Of a DNA stretch of 53,994 bases, positions 8,577-17,105 are shown piece after piece; positions within the stretch are counted from its first letter, which is position 1; each line of letters starts with the position of its first letter. The notes under the pieces were generated by a model. It worked only from the letters and a program-made list of their open reading frames with translations. It did no database searches and was not told where the DNA came from. The stretch is taken from positions 1-53,994 of the forward strand of contig JAJRUG010000170.1 of the NCBI GenBank assembly GCA_024277915.1. Direction: 5' to 3'. This stretch comes from Gammaproteobacteria bacterium (GTDB taxonomy: Bacteria; Pseudomonadota; Gammaproteobacteria; Steroidobacterales; GCA-2729495). The translations under genes were made by a program, and so were the position numbers.

Positions 8577-9497
8577 ATGGGACAAGAAGACCCTGCGGCG
8601 GCACCGCAACTGAAACTCGTCGATTCCGAGGTTCCGGCTGGCGAAAATGTTTTGTCAGCTGATGCGTCCGGTGGGAACCCCGCACAGGCGGAGATGCCAT
8701 TCGCGATCGTTGAGGGCGAGCCGGTTACCCAGCTGCCACAAGATCTGTACATTCCACCCCATGCGCTGGAAGTGTTTCTCGAAGCGTTCGAGGGGCCGCT
8801 AGACCTGTTGCTCTACCTGATTCGCCGCCAGAATCTGGATGTTCTTGATATTCCGATTGCCGACATCACGCAGCAATATGTTGACTACATCGACCTCATG
8901 GAGAAGGTTCATCTCGAGTTGGCGGGTGAATACCTGCTGATGGCAGCCATGCTTGCCGAGATCAAGTCACGCATGTTGTTGCCCAGGGCTACGGAAATAG
9001 ACGAAGACGAGGATGACCCGCGGGCAGAGCTGGTGCGCAGGCTTCAGGAATACGAGCGGTATAAACAGGCCGCCGAGAATATCAATGCACTGCCACGCAT
9101 GGAACGGGACAGTTTCCAGGCCAGTGCCGAGGTGACTGAAAAGAAAGTAGAACCGAAACTGCCGGATTTGACGCTGAAAGAGCTGTTGATTGCATTTAAG
9201 GATGTGATGGCCCGCGCGGAAATGTTCGCCCGGTTGCATGTTCAGCGCGAGCCCTTGTCGGTTCGTCAGCGCATGTCGGAGGTACTGTTGAAAATCCAGA
9301 AGGGCAGTTTCGTGACTTTCGGTGATTTATTTGATCCGGCGGAAGGTCGAATGGGCGTTACCGTGACATTTCTTGCCCTGTTGGAGTTGCTCAAGGAGTC
9401 TTTGATTGATCTTGTGCAGGCCGAAGCTTACGCAACAATACATATTCGCACCAAATCAGATGTCCGGGTGGTGCCGGACGACCCTCAGACAGGCTAA
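8577..9497 (+). CDS. scpA: Segregation and condensation protein A
   Basis: ScpA is the kleisin of the Smc-ScpA-ScpB condensin complex that compacts and segregates the chromosome. The protein is 306 residues. A variable N-terminal extension of about 65 residues precedes the conserved FEGPLDLLLYLIRRQNLDV. Further kleisin features are YLLMAAMLAEIKSRMLLP and a C-terminal winged-helix region (VTFLALLELLKESLIDL). It is followed 13 bases later by scpB. No smc gene is in this window. The N-terminal extension makes the exact start less certain than the gene call. Confidence 0.97.
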   Translation: MGQEDPAAAPQLKLVDSEVPAGENVLSADASGGNPAQAEMPFAIVEGEPVTQLPQDLYIPPHALEVFLEAFEGPLDLLLYLIRRQNLDVLDIPIADITQQYVDYIDLMEKVHLELAGEYLLMAAMLAEIKSRMLLPRATEIDEDEDDPRAELVRRLQEYERYKQAAENINALPRMERDSFQASAEVTEKKVEPKLPDLTLKELLIAFKDVMARAEMFARLHVQREPLSVRQRMSEVLLKIQKGSFVTFGDLFDPAEGRMGVTVTFLALLELLKESLIDLVQAEAYATIHIRTKSDVRVVPDDPQTG

Positions 9498-9510
9498 CGG
9501 ATGTCACTGA

Positions 9511-10272
9511 ATGGAAACGGAACAGCTAAAATACGTTATTGAGGCCGCATTACTGGCCGCAGGTCGCCCGATGACAGTGGATCAGCTGCAAAATTTGTTT
9601 GCAGCGAGGGGGCAGCCTGCACGGCAGGATATTCGCGCAGCAATTGTTGAGCTCCAGAATGACTATACTGATCGGGGCATATCTGTTGTGGAGGTTGCCA
9701 GCGGGTTCAGGATTCAGATTCGCACCACGATGACAGATTGGCTTGAGAAGCTTTGGGAAGAGCGGCCTCCCCGGTATTCGCGTGCATTGCTGGAGACAAT
9801 GGCGATTATTGCCTACCGGCAGCCGGTGACGCGAGGTGAGATTGAGGATATCAGGGGTGTTGCTGTCAGCACCAATATCATGCGAACCCTGCAGGAGCGG
9901 AACTGGGCGCGTGTGGTTGGGCATCGTGATGTGCCTGGTAAGCCGGCGATGTTTGGGACCACAAAGGAATTCCTGGATTATTTTGGTCTAAAGAAGCTGG
10001 ATGACTTGCCGCCGTTATCCGAGTTCAAAGATCTCGACAACCTGAATATCCAGCTTGACCTGCCGGCACCGGAAGACACGGAGGCTGTTGGTCCCGGTGC
10101 TCCGCAGCCGCTGGTGCGAGCTTCATCGACAGATGATGAGCCGCAACCACCTGCCGAGATTACTTCGATCGAAGTAGCCCGTGCTGCTGCATCAGAAGAG
10201 TCAGATGCGGCAACCACGGACGATGACCATCAGGAAAAACCCGCAACCGTAGTTCCGCTGAAGACCAGCTAA
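9511..10272 (+). CDS. scpB: Segregation and condensation protein B
   Basis: ScpB is the winged-helix partner of ScpA in the Smc condensin complex. The protein is 253 residues. Motifs: IEAALLAAGRPMTVDQL at the N-terminus, SRALLETMAIIAYRQPVTRG, EIEDIRGVAVS and RDVPGKPAMFGTTKEFLDYFGL. About 70 residues of acidic, low-complexity tail (rich in E, D, P, A) follow, a usual feature in proteobacterial ScpB. Immediately upstream of rluB, as in many gammaproteobacteria. Confidence 0.97.
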   Translation: METEQLKYVIEAALLAAGRPMTVDQLQNLFAARGQPARQDIRAAIVELQNDYTDRGISVVEVASGFRIQIRTTMTDWLEKLWEERPPRYSRALLETMAIIAYRQPVTRGEIEDIRGVAVSTNIMRTLQERNWARVVGHRDVPGKPAMFGTTKEFLDYFGLKKLDDLPPLSEFKDLDNLNIQLDLPAPEDTEAVGPGAPQPLVRASSTDDEPQPPAEITSIEVARAAASEESDAATTDDDHQEKPATVVPLKTS

Positions 10273-10296
10273 CGATTGACCTGGACTCAGAGTGGT

Positions 10297-11049
10297 GTGA
10301 CAGAACGTTTGCAAAAATATCTCGCAAGCGCCGGATTGGCGTCCCGTCGGCAGATTGAAGTGTGGATAGGCGACGGCCGGATCACGGTCAATGGCCGGCT
10401 CGCTGAACTGGGCCAGAAAGTTTCCGGTGAAGAGCGAATTTGCGTCGACGGCAAAGTTGTTGGCCGAAAACGGATCGCCCAGCGCAACAAAACCATTATC
10501 TACAACAAGGGTTTCGGAGAGATCTGTTCGCGTTCAGACCCCGAGGGTCGACCGACCATGTTCGATTCATTGCCGAAGCTTGGGGCAGGGCGCTGGATCA
10601 GTGTGGGTCGGCTGGATTTTCAAACTACCGGCCTGATTATCGTTACCACAGACGGCGAACTTGCCCATCGATTGATGCACCCCTCCGGCGGGCTGCTACG
10701 AAAATACTCGGTAAGGGTTCATGGCGAACCAAGTCGGGAAACTCTGCTGCAGCTTAGAAAGGGCGTCAAACTGTCCGACGGGATGGCTCGTTTTAAATCC
10801 CTGGAGTTTGGTGGCGGGGAAGGCCGAAACCGCTGGTTCAATGTGACCGTATCCGAGGGCAGAAACCGGCTGGTTCGAAGAATGTGGGAAGAAGCCGGTT
10901 TTGAAGTCAGCCGGCTTATCAGGATTGGATATGGTCCACTGATGCTCCCCAGAGACTTGCGAGGGGGCAGATATCGTCCCTTAAAACCGGCAGAGCTGGG
11001 CAAACTGTACGCCGCAGTTGAGTATGACCCGGAAAGTGCTAAAGAATAA
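10297..11049 (+). CDS. rluB: 23S rRNA pseudouridine synthase (RluB-type)
   Basis: Pseudouridine synthase of the RsuA/RluB/E/F family; RluB modifies U2605 of 23S rRNA. An N-terminal S4 RNA-binding domain (ERLQKYLASAGLASRR) is followed by the catalytic motif GRLDFQTTGLIIVTTDGELA containing the active-site aspartate, and by EGRNRLVRRMWE. The GTG at 10297 is chosen because it reproduces the usual short N-terminus before ERLQKYLA; a TTG at 10276 would add seven residues. Neither has a strong ribosome site. RluB rather than RluE/F is inferred from the scpAB linkage and the S4 domain. Confidence 0.93.
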   Translation: MTERLQKYLASAGLASRRQIEVWIGDGRITVNGRLAELGQKVSGEERICVDGKVVGRKRIAQRNKTIIYNKGFGEICSRSDPEGRPTMFDSLPKLGAGRWISVGRLDFQTTGLIIVTTDGELAHRLMHPSGGLLRKYSVRVHGEPSRETLLQLRKGVKLSDGMARFKSLEFGGGEGRNRWFNVTVSEGRNRLVRRMWEEAGFEVSRLIRIGYGPLMLPRDLRGGRYRPLKPAELGKLYAAVEYDPESAKE

Positions 11050-11100
11050 TCAATACGCTGTGGCAGCGCTCATGGTTTTTCCCCAGGCTCTCAATCTGAT

Positions 11101-11586
11101 ATGAGTTCCACCCAAGTACAGTCATTTATTCAGCAGTGGCATCTGGTTTTCGAGCAGAATAACCCGGATTTGATCCTGCCATTGATTGCTGATGATATTG
11201 AATTTTTTTCGCCCGCCATATTTGCGGCGAAACATGGCAAGCAGGAAGTCTTTGAACTGCTCAGCCTGGTATTCGATATTTTCGAGGGTTACCGAATTAC
11301 CGATACCTGGATTAAGGGTAATGAAGTCATGTTTGAGTTCGAGGTTCAGGTGGAGAAATACACGTTGCAGGGTATTGACCGGTTTTATCTCAATGAAGAA
11401 GGCAAGGTGGTACAGATGAAAGTCTGGATTCGCCCTTTGACCGGATTAAAGGCACTGGCCCACGCTGTGACGAGCCGGGGATTTGAGCATTACCTTGCCA
11501 ATCAAAGCCCCCTCAGAAGGGCAGCTTACCGCGTGCAGGCACGTGCAGTAAGGTTGAAAGCAGCTTTCCTGGAAGGGTTCAGGTAA
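11101..11586 (+). CDS. NTF2-like (SnoaL-type) protein
   Basis: A 161-residue protein whose first 110 residues show the nuclear-transport-factor-2-like pattern: helix (VQSFIQQWHLVFEQNN), D.IL.LIADDIEFFSP, then alternating strands ending in DRFYLNEEGKVVQMKVWIRP. The C-terminal 40 residues (LKALAHAVTSRGFEHYLA) are helical and basic. The fold hosts small-molecule binding pockets and isomerase or hydratase activities, but no catalytic residues can be assigned here. It stands between rluB and a histidine-kinase gene with no clear operon link. Function unknown. Confidence 0.8.
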   Translation: MSSTQVQSFIQQWHLVFEQNNPDLILPLIADDIEFFSPAIFAAKHGKQEVFELLSLVFDIFEGYRITDTWIKGNEVMFEFEVQVEKYTLQGIDRFYLNEEGKVVQMKVWIRPLTGLKALAHAVTSRGFEHYLANQSPLRRAAYRVQARAVRLKAAFLEGFR

Positions 11587-11660
11587 CGGGTTTAAACCCT
11601 GTTCCGCCTGATGATGTACGCAGTGAATACCACTGCACGGAAATTAGCTAAACTGGCGGT

Positions 11661-13556
11661 ATGGTTGCAACATCTGACGCTGTCGGTATTCCACCCGGGC
11701 CCAATCAGCTGGCCTGGAAACGGTGGAGCATGTTGGCAGCAATGGCGCTGCTGGCTGTGCTGTTGGCCAGTCTTCCGATGTACTGGATTCATTCGAGTCA
11801 ACCGGCGACAGCTGCTGTTCGCACTGTGCTGGCGCAGGAGATTATTTCTGCAGACCCCTTGCTGGCTGATGAATCAGCGTGGGTAAGACTAATATTGCCG
11901 GACAGGCTCTGCCGTGCAGATTGCACCTCTCACTACAAGATTTATCGAGCGACAATCCCAACCCCGGCTGACAATGAGCCGACCGCCATCTACCTGCCGA
12001 TGTTTGAGGGCTCTGCAGCGGTTTATCTCAATGGTGCCAAAATCGGGCAGAGTGGATCCACGGCGAATCCAATTGCTGATATGACCTATCAGCCAATGTT
12101 ATTGGAGCTTCCAACTGACCGATTCATCGCAGAACACAATCGTCTGGAGATTATTGTTGCGTCCGTGATTAAACGCGGGGGGCAACTCGTTCCGTTCTTC
12201 ACCGGGGTGACCGCTGATCTCAAAGATGCATACACTCCTGCGGCATTCCTGACAGTTGATATGCTGGCTGTATACAACGGCATTTTCCTGGTCATTGGTG
12301 TCCTTGTCTTGCTGCTGTATTTTGCCGGTGATAAGGATCGGCTCTATTTATGGTCTGTGCTATTGCTGATTTTCTGCAGCTTGCGCAATACAAATATTGT
12401 CCTGCCGGAGTGGCCGGCTGAGCCGGTTATGCGGCATTCCATCTACCTGGTCAGTACGCTCGGTGTGTTATTAAGTTCTGCCGGGTTTATCAGCCGGCTG
12501 GCGAGCAGGCGTGAATCTGTATTGGATATTGTCCTGATCGCTGCACTGCTGCCTGTCGCTATCCTGATTTATGTCGGAATAAGCACGGATCTGTGGACAA
12601 ACTGGGTCCGCGCCAATATAGCGATACAAATCGTCGCTGTGGGGTTGGGGCCGATTATGCTGATACGTTTCCTGATTCATGCCCGAAGTTTTCCAATCAA
12701 TATTCAAAGTGCGATTTTTTCACTTTTGCTTCTTGCTTTGTTGCTGTTACTGCATGACATATGGTTCACAAGACCGCCGCGAATTCTTCAATTTCAACTA
12801 TCAAACCTTGCTGCCTTACCGGTTGTCCTGAGCCTTTGCGTCGCATTGGTCTATCGATACAGCAATCACCTGGCTACCATCAGGATACACAATCAGCAGC
12901 TCCGTTCGGCCGTTCTCGACCGTGAGCAGGAGCTTTCCCGGAGCTATGCCACTATTCGTGAGAAAGACCGGCAGAAGGTACTTGGAGAAGAGCGTCAGAG
13001 AATCATGCAGGACATGCATGATGGCGTTGGCGGGCGCCTGGCAACCATACTGCAACAACTCCGCCATTCGAAACAGGGTAACGGGGCAATATCTGACGAA
13101 TTGCAGCAGAGCATCCATGATTTGCGGCTGATTATTGACTCATTAGATGAAAATCTCGGTAATAATCTGGGTATTGCACTTGGGAATTATCGTGCCCGGA
13201 TAGAACCGTGGCTGCAGGAGCAAGGTCTCCATCTTGACTGGAGTGTCAATGTTGGTGATCCACCGGGGTTTGGACCCGCACAGATCCTCCAGATCTATCG
13301 TTGTTTACAAGAGGCGCTTAATAATGTGCTGCGCCATGCTAATGCAACCAGGGTAAGGGTTCAGGGGGAAATTATTGGTGAAGAGGTGCGCTTTGAGGTC
13401 AGAGATGATGGCCATGGTTTTGATACCATGGCCGGCAAAGGCCGTGGCCTTGTGAATATCAGTAATCGAATCGAGTCATTGGGTGGCAGTTTTGAGGTTC
13501 AGTCCGATTCCACCGGAACGGTTCTGGCGATATCCTTGCCGGTAGCACATCCCTGA
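11661..13556 (+). CDS. Membrane sensor histidine kinase (NarL-partner type)
   Basis: A 631-residue sensor kinase with the HisKA_3 architecture that pairs with NarL/LuxR-type regulators. Order: a membrane segment near residues 24-44; a periplasmic region of about 150 residues with two cysteines (CRADC) and a jelly-roll-like look; about seven hydrophobic segments between residues 200 and 400 (7TM-DISM-like); a coiled coil; the phosphoacceptor H453 in QDMHDGVGG; and an HATPase with EALNNVLRHANA (N box), DDGHGF and GRGLVNISNRIESLGG. The response-regulator gene follows directly. The signal is unknown; the periplasmic fold suggests a carbohydrate-like ligand, which is inference. Confidence 0.93.
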   Translation: MVATSDAVGIPPGPNQLAWKRWSMLAAMALLAVLLASLPMYWIHSSQPATAAVRTVLAQEIISADPLLADESAWVRLILPDRLCRADCTSHYKIYRATIPTPADNEPTAIYLPMFEGSAAVYLNGAKIGQSGSTANPIADMTYQPMLLELPTDRFIAEHNRLEIIVASVIKRGGQLVPFFTGVTADLKDAYTPAAFLTVDMLAVYNGIFLVIGVLVLLLYFAGDKDRLYLWSVLLLIFCSLRNTNIVLPEWPAEPVMRHSIYLVSTLGVLLSSAGFISRLASRRESVLDIVLIAALLPVAILIYVGISTDLWTNWVRANIAIQIVAVGLGPIMLIRFLIHARSFPINIQSAIFSLLLLALLLLLHDIWFTRPPRILQFQLSNLAALPVVLSLCVALVYRYSNHLATIRIHNQQLRSAVLDREQELSRSYATIREKDRQKVLGEERQRIMQDMHDGVGGRLATILQQLRHSKQGNGAISDELQQSIHDLRLIIDSLDENLGNNLGIALGNYRARIEPWLQEQGLHLDWSVNVGDPPGFGPAQILQIYRCLQEALNNVLRHANATRVRVQGEIIGEEVRFEVRDDGHGFDTMAGKGRGLVNISNRIESLGGSFEVQSDSTGTVLAISLPVAHP

Positions 13557-13604
13557 TTTATGGGGGGTGACGGCGGGAACCTCGAACAGGTAGGATTCTC
13601 CACA

Positions 13605-14282
13605 ATGAAATTTTCGATCAAGGCTGATACTAACGTCTGTGCGCGTATTCTCGTTGTGGAAGACGACCCCGGTTTTGCGGATATAGTGTGCCGGATTCTT
13701 GGTGATGACCCGCGTTTTCTTTCTGTAACGCTTGCTGCGGATCTGGCAAGTGCCCGTGTTGCTTTGGATCAGCAAGGATTCGATATCGTAGTCCTTGATC
13801 TGCAGCTGCCGGATGGCAATGGTATTGAACTGACCCCCCTCATCCCCGAAAATTGTCGCGCAGTTGTTGTCACGATTTTCGGGAATGAAACTGCAGTAAT
13901 TGAGGCGCTGGCCGCCGGTGCCAATGGCTACTTGTTAAAAGATGAAGCCAATATTGCCGACTCGATTATCAAGGTGTTGCGTGGTGATACACCTCTGAGT
14001 GCATCGGTTGCGGCACACCTGGTAGCGAACTGGCGTCATATGCGGGGACAAACAGATGGTCAGCCTGCTGGTAGCGACAGCGGTGATCTATCACCCAGAG
14101 AGACCGAGACCTTGCAGGCACTTGCAGAAGGGCTGAGCTATAACGAAGCGGCGGGCCGCCTTGGTATTTCGCCCCATACTATCGCCGATCATATAAAGAG
14201 CATCTACCGAAAACTCGCGGTTAACTCGCGGGCCGGTGCTGTTTACGAAGGACTGAAGTCAGGCATCGTCAGCGTGTCCTGA
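13605..14282 (+). CDS. NarL/LuxR-family response regulator
   Basis: A 225-residue two-component regulator. The receiver domain has the acidic pair EDD near residue 20 and the phosphoacceptor D65 in VVLDLQLPDGNG. The C-terminal LuxR-type helix-turn-helix reads LSPRETETLQALAEGLSYNE and ISPHTIADHIKSIYRKL. Start 13605 has AGGTAGGA upstream; an ATG at 13560, four bases after the kinase stop, would add 15 residues. It is the evident partner of the kinase just upstream. Targets are unknown; the lipoprotein gene at 14504 is the nearest downstream candidate. Confidence 0.94.
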   Translation: MKFSIKADTNVCARILVVEDDPGFADIVCRILGDDPRFLSVTLAADLASARVALDQQGFDIVVLDLQLPDGNGIELTPLIPENCRAVVVTIFGNETAVIEALAAGANGYLLKDEANIADSIIKVLRGDTPLSASVAAHLVANWRHMRGQTDGQPAGSDSGDLSPRETETLQALAEGLSYNEAAGRLGISPHTIADHIKSIYRKLAVNSRAGAVYEGLKSGIVSVS

Positions 14283-14503
14283 GTTCTGTTTCCGTGAATG
14301 GATCATTCGCTGCTGACCTTTTCAGTGTGACGTAACCGACAGTTACATAACCTGAGCACGGAACCAATTCACGTTTCCGGTCTAATCCCGTATTCATGGG
14401 ATATGAAACCCCTGTCACTTTCGCTGCAATCGGCAGCGTGATGTGCCGTACCAATCCCGGCAGCTACCAACGGTAAATTTACAAAACTGAAAGGACAGGA
14501 ATT

Positions 14504-16258
14504 ATGAAAAAGTTACTATCAACGATCTGCCTGACGGGAGCAGTTCTGGCCACCGGGTGTGACGATATCGGTCCAAATGACTATGTTGAGCCGGTGCCCG
14601 TTGCTGCTTCCGCTTGCCCGGTCGGTAGTACAGATGCCAACACCGTGACCGGGTATCTTGCAGACTCTGCAGTAAGCGGGGTGTGCTACGCGACAGCTAC
14701 CCAGTCTGGTGTAACCGGCAGCGATGGTGCGTTTACCTATCTTGCCGGGGAAACTGTACGTTTTTTCATTGGTGCAACAGAGCTGGGCAGCGTTGTCGGT
14801 GCAGCTGAAATCAACGTCTTTGATTTGGCCGGGTTAACCAGCGTGCCGACGGGCAGAAGGGATATCACCCGAGCGCTTCCCAACTTTCAGGATGGCCCAA
14901 CACTACATGGTGTCGCTAACAGAGCAATGCTGCTTCATACGCTGGATCTGGATGGCGACGCGACCAATGGTATCGAGATCACGGCGGCGACAGCTGTATT
15001 TTTCGAAAATATCAGCCTTGATTTAAACCAGCTCAATTACGATTTTGCGAGCAATAAAGATGGCAAAGCCTTGCAGAAAATCCTGAGACAAGCGGCAGCT
15101 GGTGATGTCCTGACAGCTCGTCCAATCAGGGACCCTGGCCTTGCAGTACAGTTTGTATACGATGAGCTTGGTATTGACCCGGGAATATACAGATCCGGGT
15201 TTAACGAGCGGGATAGCGATGCTGACAGCAATGTGGACTCGACGCGTACCATGACCTACAACACAGCCGGACAGCTCGTCACAGATGAAAATGACACCGA
15301 TGCCGATGGTACAGCTGACAACCGAAATGAATACAGCTACGACAGCGAGACTCAGAAAACGCGGCAGTCCGAAGACAGCGATGCGGACGGTACGCCGGAT
15401 TACGTCAGGCGCTGGGTTCGGGATGACTTCGGGTTGCTGACTTATTGGGAAGAAGATGCCGATGCTGATGGCACTCCAAATTACACGGAGACACAGGTCT
15501 ATGATGACAACGGTGTGCTGATTCGTCTGGAAGTCATGAATACACAACCGGCATGGCAGACGGTCACTGTGTTTGTCCCTGACAGTGATGGCAATCTTGC
15601 GCGGCATGAGTTTGATGATGATGGTGACGGGAACTACGACCGGGTCGAAACCTTTACCTTTGATGCCAACGGAAACTGGATTACCCGTGAATCAGATATT
15701 GATCTCGACGACACCGCAGATGAAATCTATACCCGTACCTATAACACAGGAAACAAGAAAACCCGGGAAACACGGGATGTTAATGCGGATGGGAACATCG
15801 ACTATGTTGAGGACACGATAGTGAACAGTATTGGTCAGGAGCTGCGATTCGAGCGAGATAGCGATGGTGATGGCAATCCGGACTTTGCCCGTGTCAGGAC
15901 CTATGACAGCAATAACCGTCAGTTAACGTTCGAGCATTTTGATGCCAATGGTGATCTGACGCTCCATACTTTCTCGGTCTATGATGCCGATGGAAACCGT
16001 ACGAGAATCGACAGGGATACGGATGGTGACGGTAACCTCAATACCATCGAGCATTTCACATATGATACAGCAGGCAATCGGCTGACAAGATCGTTTGACT
16101 CTGATGCCGATGGTAATCCGAATGCCGAGACCGTATTCTCCTTCGATACCAACGGCAATAATATTCTTACTGAGGACGATCTGGATGCCGATGGCTTCGT
16201 TGACAGGACCCTGACACGAAGCCTGTTTCAATCAACAGGCATTGTCATCTGGTTCTGA
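14504..16258 (+). CDS. Lipoprotein with Ca-loop/RHS-like tandem repeats
   Basis: A 584-residue lipoprotein. The signal peptide ends in LATGC, making C19 the lipidated residue. D20 follows at +2, the residue that retains lipoproteins in the inner membrane in enterics. Residues about 45-220 form a domain beginning VTGYLADSAVSGVCY with a DxDGDATNG loop. Residues about 230-570 are roughly 30-residue repeats. Each combines an aspartate-rich loop such as DSDADGTPDY (thrombospondin type-3-like calcium motif) with a strand like TYDTAGNRLTR that recalls RHS/YD repeats. AAAGGA lies upstream of the ATG. Exact function unknown; a calcium-stabilised surface or periplasmic rod is inferred. Confidence 0.85.
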   Translation: MKKLLSTICLTGAVLATGCDDIGPNDYVEPVPVAASACPVGSTDANTVTGYLADSAVSGVCYATATQSGVTGSDGAFTYLAGETVRFFIGATELGSVVGAAEINVFDLAGLTSVPTGRRDITRALPNFQDGPTLHGVANRAMLLHTLDLDGDATNGIEITAATAVFFENISLDLNQLNYDFASNKDGKALQKILRQAAAGDVLTARPIRDPGLAVQFVYDELGIDPGIYRSGFNERDSDADSNVDSTRTMTYNTAGQLVTDENDTDADGTADNRNEYSYDSETQKTRQSEDSDADGTPDYVRRWVRDDFGLLTYWEEDADADGTPNYTETQVYDDNGVLIRLEVMNTQPAWQTVTVFVPDSDGNLARHEFDDDGDGNYDRVETFTFDANGNWITRESDIDLDDTADEIYTRTYNTGNKKTRETRDVNADGNIDYVEDTIVNSIGQELRFERDSDGDGNPDFARVRTYDSNNRQLTFEHFDANGDLTLHTFSVYDADGNRTRIDRDTDGDGNLNTIEHFTYDTAGNRLTRSFDSDADGNPNAETVFSFDTNGNNILTEDDLDADGFVDRTLTRSLFQSTGIVIWF

Positions 16259-16269
16259 CGTATGGGTGT

Positions 16270-16307
16270 ACCGGCCGGTATCAGATCGATATCGGCCGGT
16301 TAATTTT
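16270..16307. terminator. Strong hairpin terminator between convergent genes
   Basis: ACCGGCCGGTATC at 16270-16282 pairs with 16288-16300 (12 Watson-Crick pairs and one G-U) around a 5-base loop, followed by TAATTTT. It sits 11 bases after the lipoprotein stop and about 40 bases before the stop of the minus-strand yciK gene. Intrinsic terminator for the plus-strand gene, possibly bidirectional. Confidence 0.8.
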
Positions 16308-16349
16308 CGAAAGCACTCTAAGGTAAATCGAATAGGGATCAGGCTGCAG

Positions 16350-17105
16350 TTACTGGCAGTCAATACTCTGCCCGGTCACCCCATGGCTATCAGGCCCCAT
16401 CAAATACAAATAGGGTGCCATAATGTCTTCCGGCGTCAATAAAGTGTTCACATCTTCGGCCGGGTAAGCAGTACGCCGCATCTTTGTTCTGGTTTTTCCA
16501 GGGTTAATACAGTTCACCCTGATTTTTCCTGCTTCACTGGTTTCATCAGCCAGCACCTGGGACAAGCCTTCGGTACCGAACTTTGATACTGCATACGCAC
16601 CCCAGAACGCGCGCCCCTTGCGTCCGACACCGCTGGAGGTGAACACTACGGATGCATCCCCGGAATCCCGCAGCAACGGGAACAGGGTCTGTGTCAGCAC
16701 AAATGGCGCAGTCAGGTTAACGTGCATGACCTCATGCCAGGTACCGATATTCTGCTGCTCGATGGGCGATCGCTCGCCCAGTATCGAGGCATTGTGCAAC
16801 AGCCCGTGCAGGCATCCGTACTCTTTCTCCAGGCTGTCCTTCAGTTCGAGGTACTCCGGTGCCATAGCCTTCAATAGATCCATCGGCACAATGCCAGGCT
16901 GTGCGAGGCCGGCTTCCAGTATTTCGTCGTGTAATGCTTCCAGCTTGCTGACTGTGCGTCCCAGCAGTATGACGGTCGCACCGTACTGGGCAAAACTTTT
17001 TGCACAGGCACGGCCAATGCCGTCTCCAGCACCGGTCACCAGAATGACGCGATCCCTGAGCATATCGGGTATGGCCTGATACTTTTTGTGATCAATACTA
17101 TTCAT
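16350..17105 (-). CDS. yciK: YciK-type short-chain dehydrogenase/reductase
   Basis: A 251-residue classical SDR oxidoreductase. The NAD(P)-binding motif is VTGAGDGIGRACAKSFA. HNAS replaces the typical NNAG, and the catalytic Ser and YAVSK (Tyr-xxx-Lys) are present, followed by NCINPGKTRTKMR. The pattern matches YciK of E. coli and Pseudomonas, whose physiological substrate is not established. The ATG overlaps the rmuC stop as ATGA, so it is the last gene of the mtaD-ubiG-gph-rmuC-yciK operon. Convergent with the lipoprotein gene. Confidence 0.94.
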   Translation of the reverse strand: MNSIDHKKYQAIPDMLRDRVILVTGAGDGIGRACAKSFAQYGATVILLGRTVSKLEALHDEILEAGLAQPGIVPMDLLKAMAPEYLELKDSLEKEYGCLHGLLHNASILGERSPIEQQNIGTWHEVMHVNLTAPFVLTQTLFPLLRDSGDASVVFTSSGVGRKGRAFWGAYAVSKFGTEGLSQVLADETSEAGKIRVNCINPGKTRTKMRRTAYPAEDVNTLLTPEDIMAPYLYLMGPDSHGVTGQSIDCQ

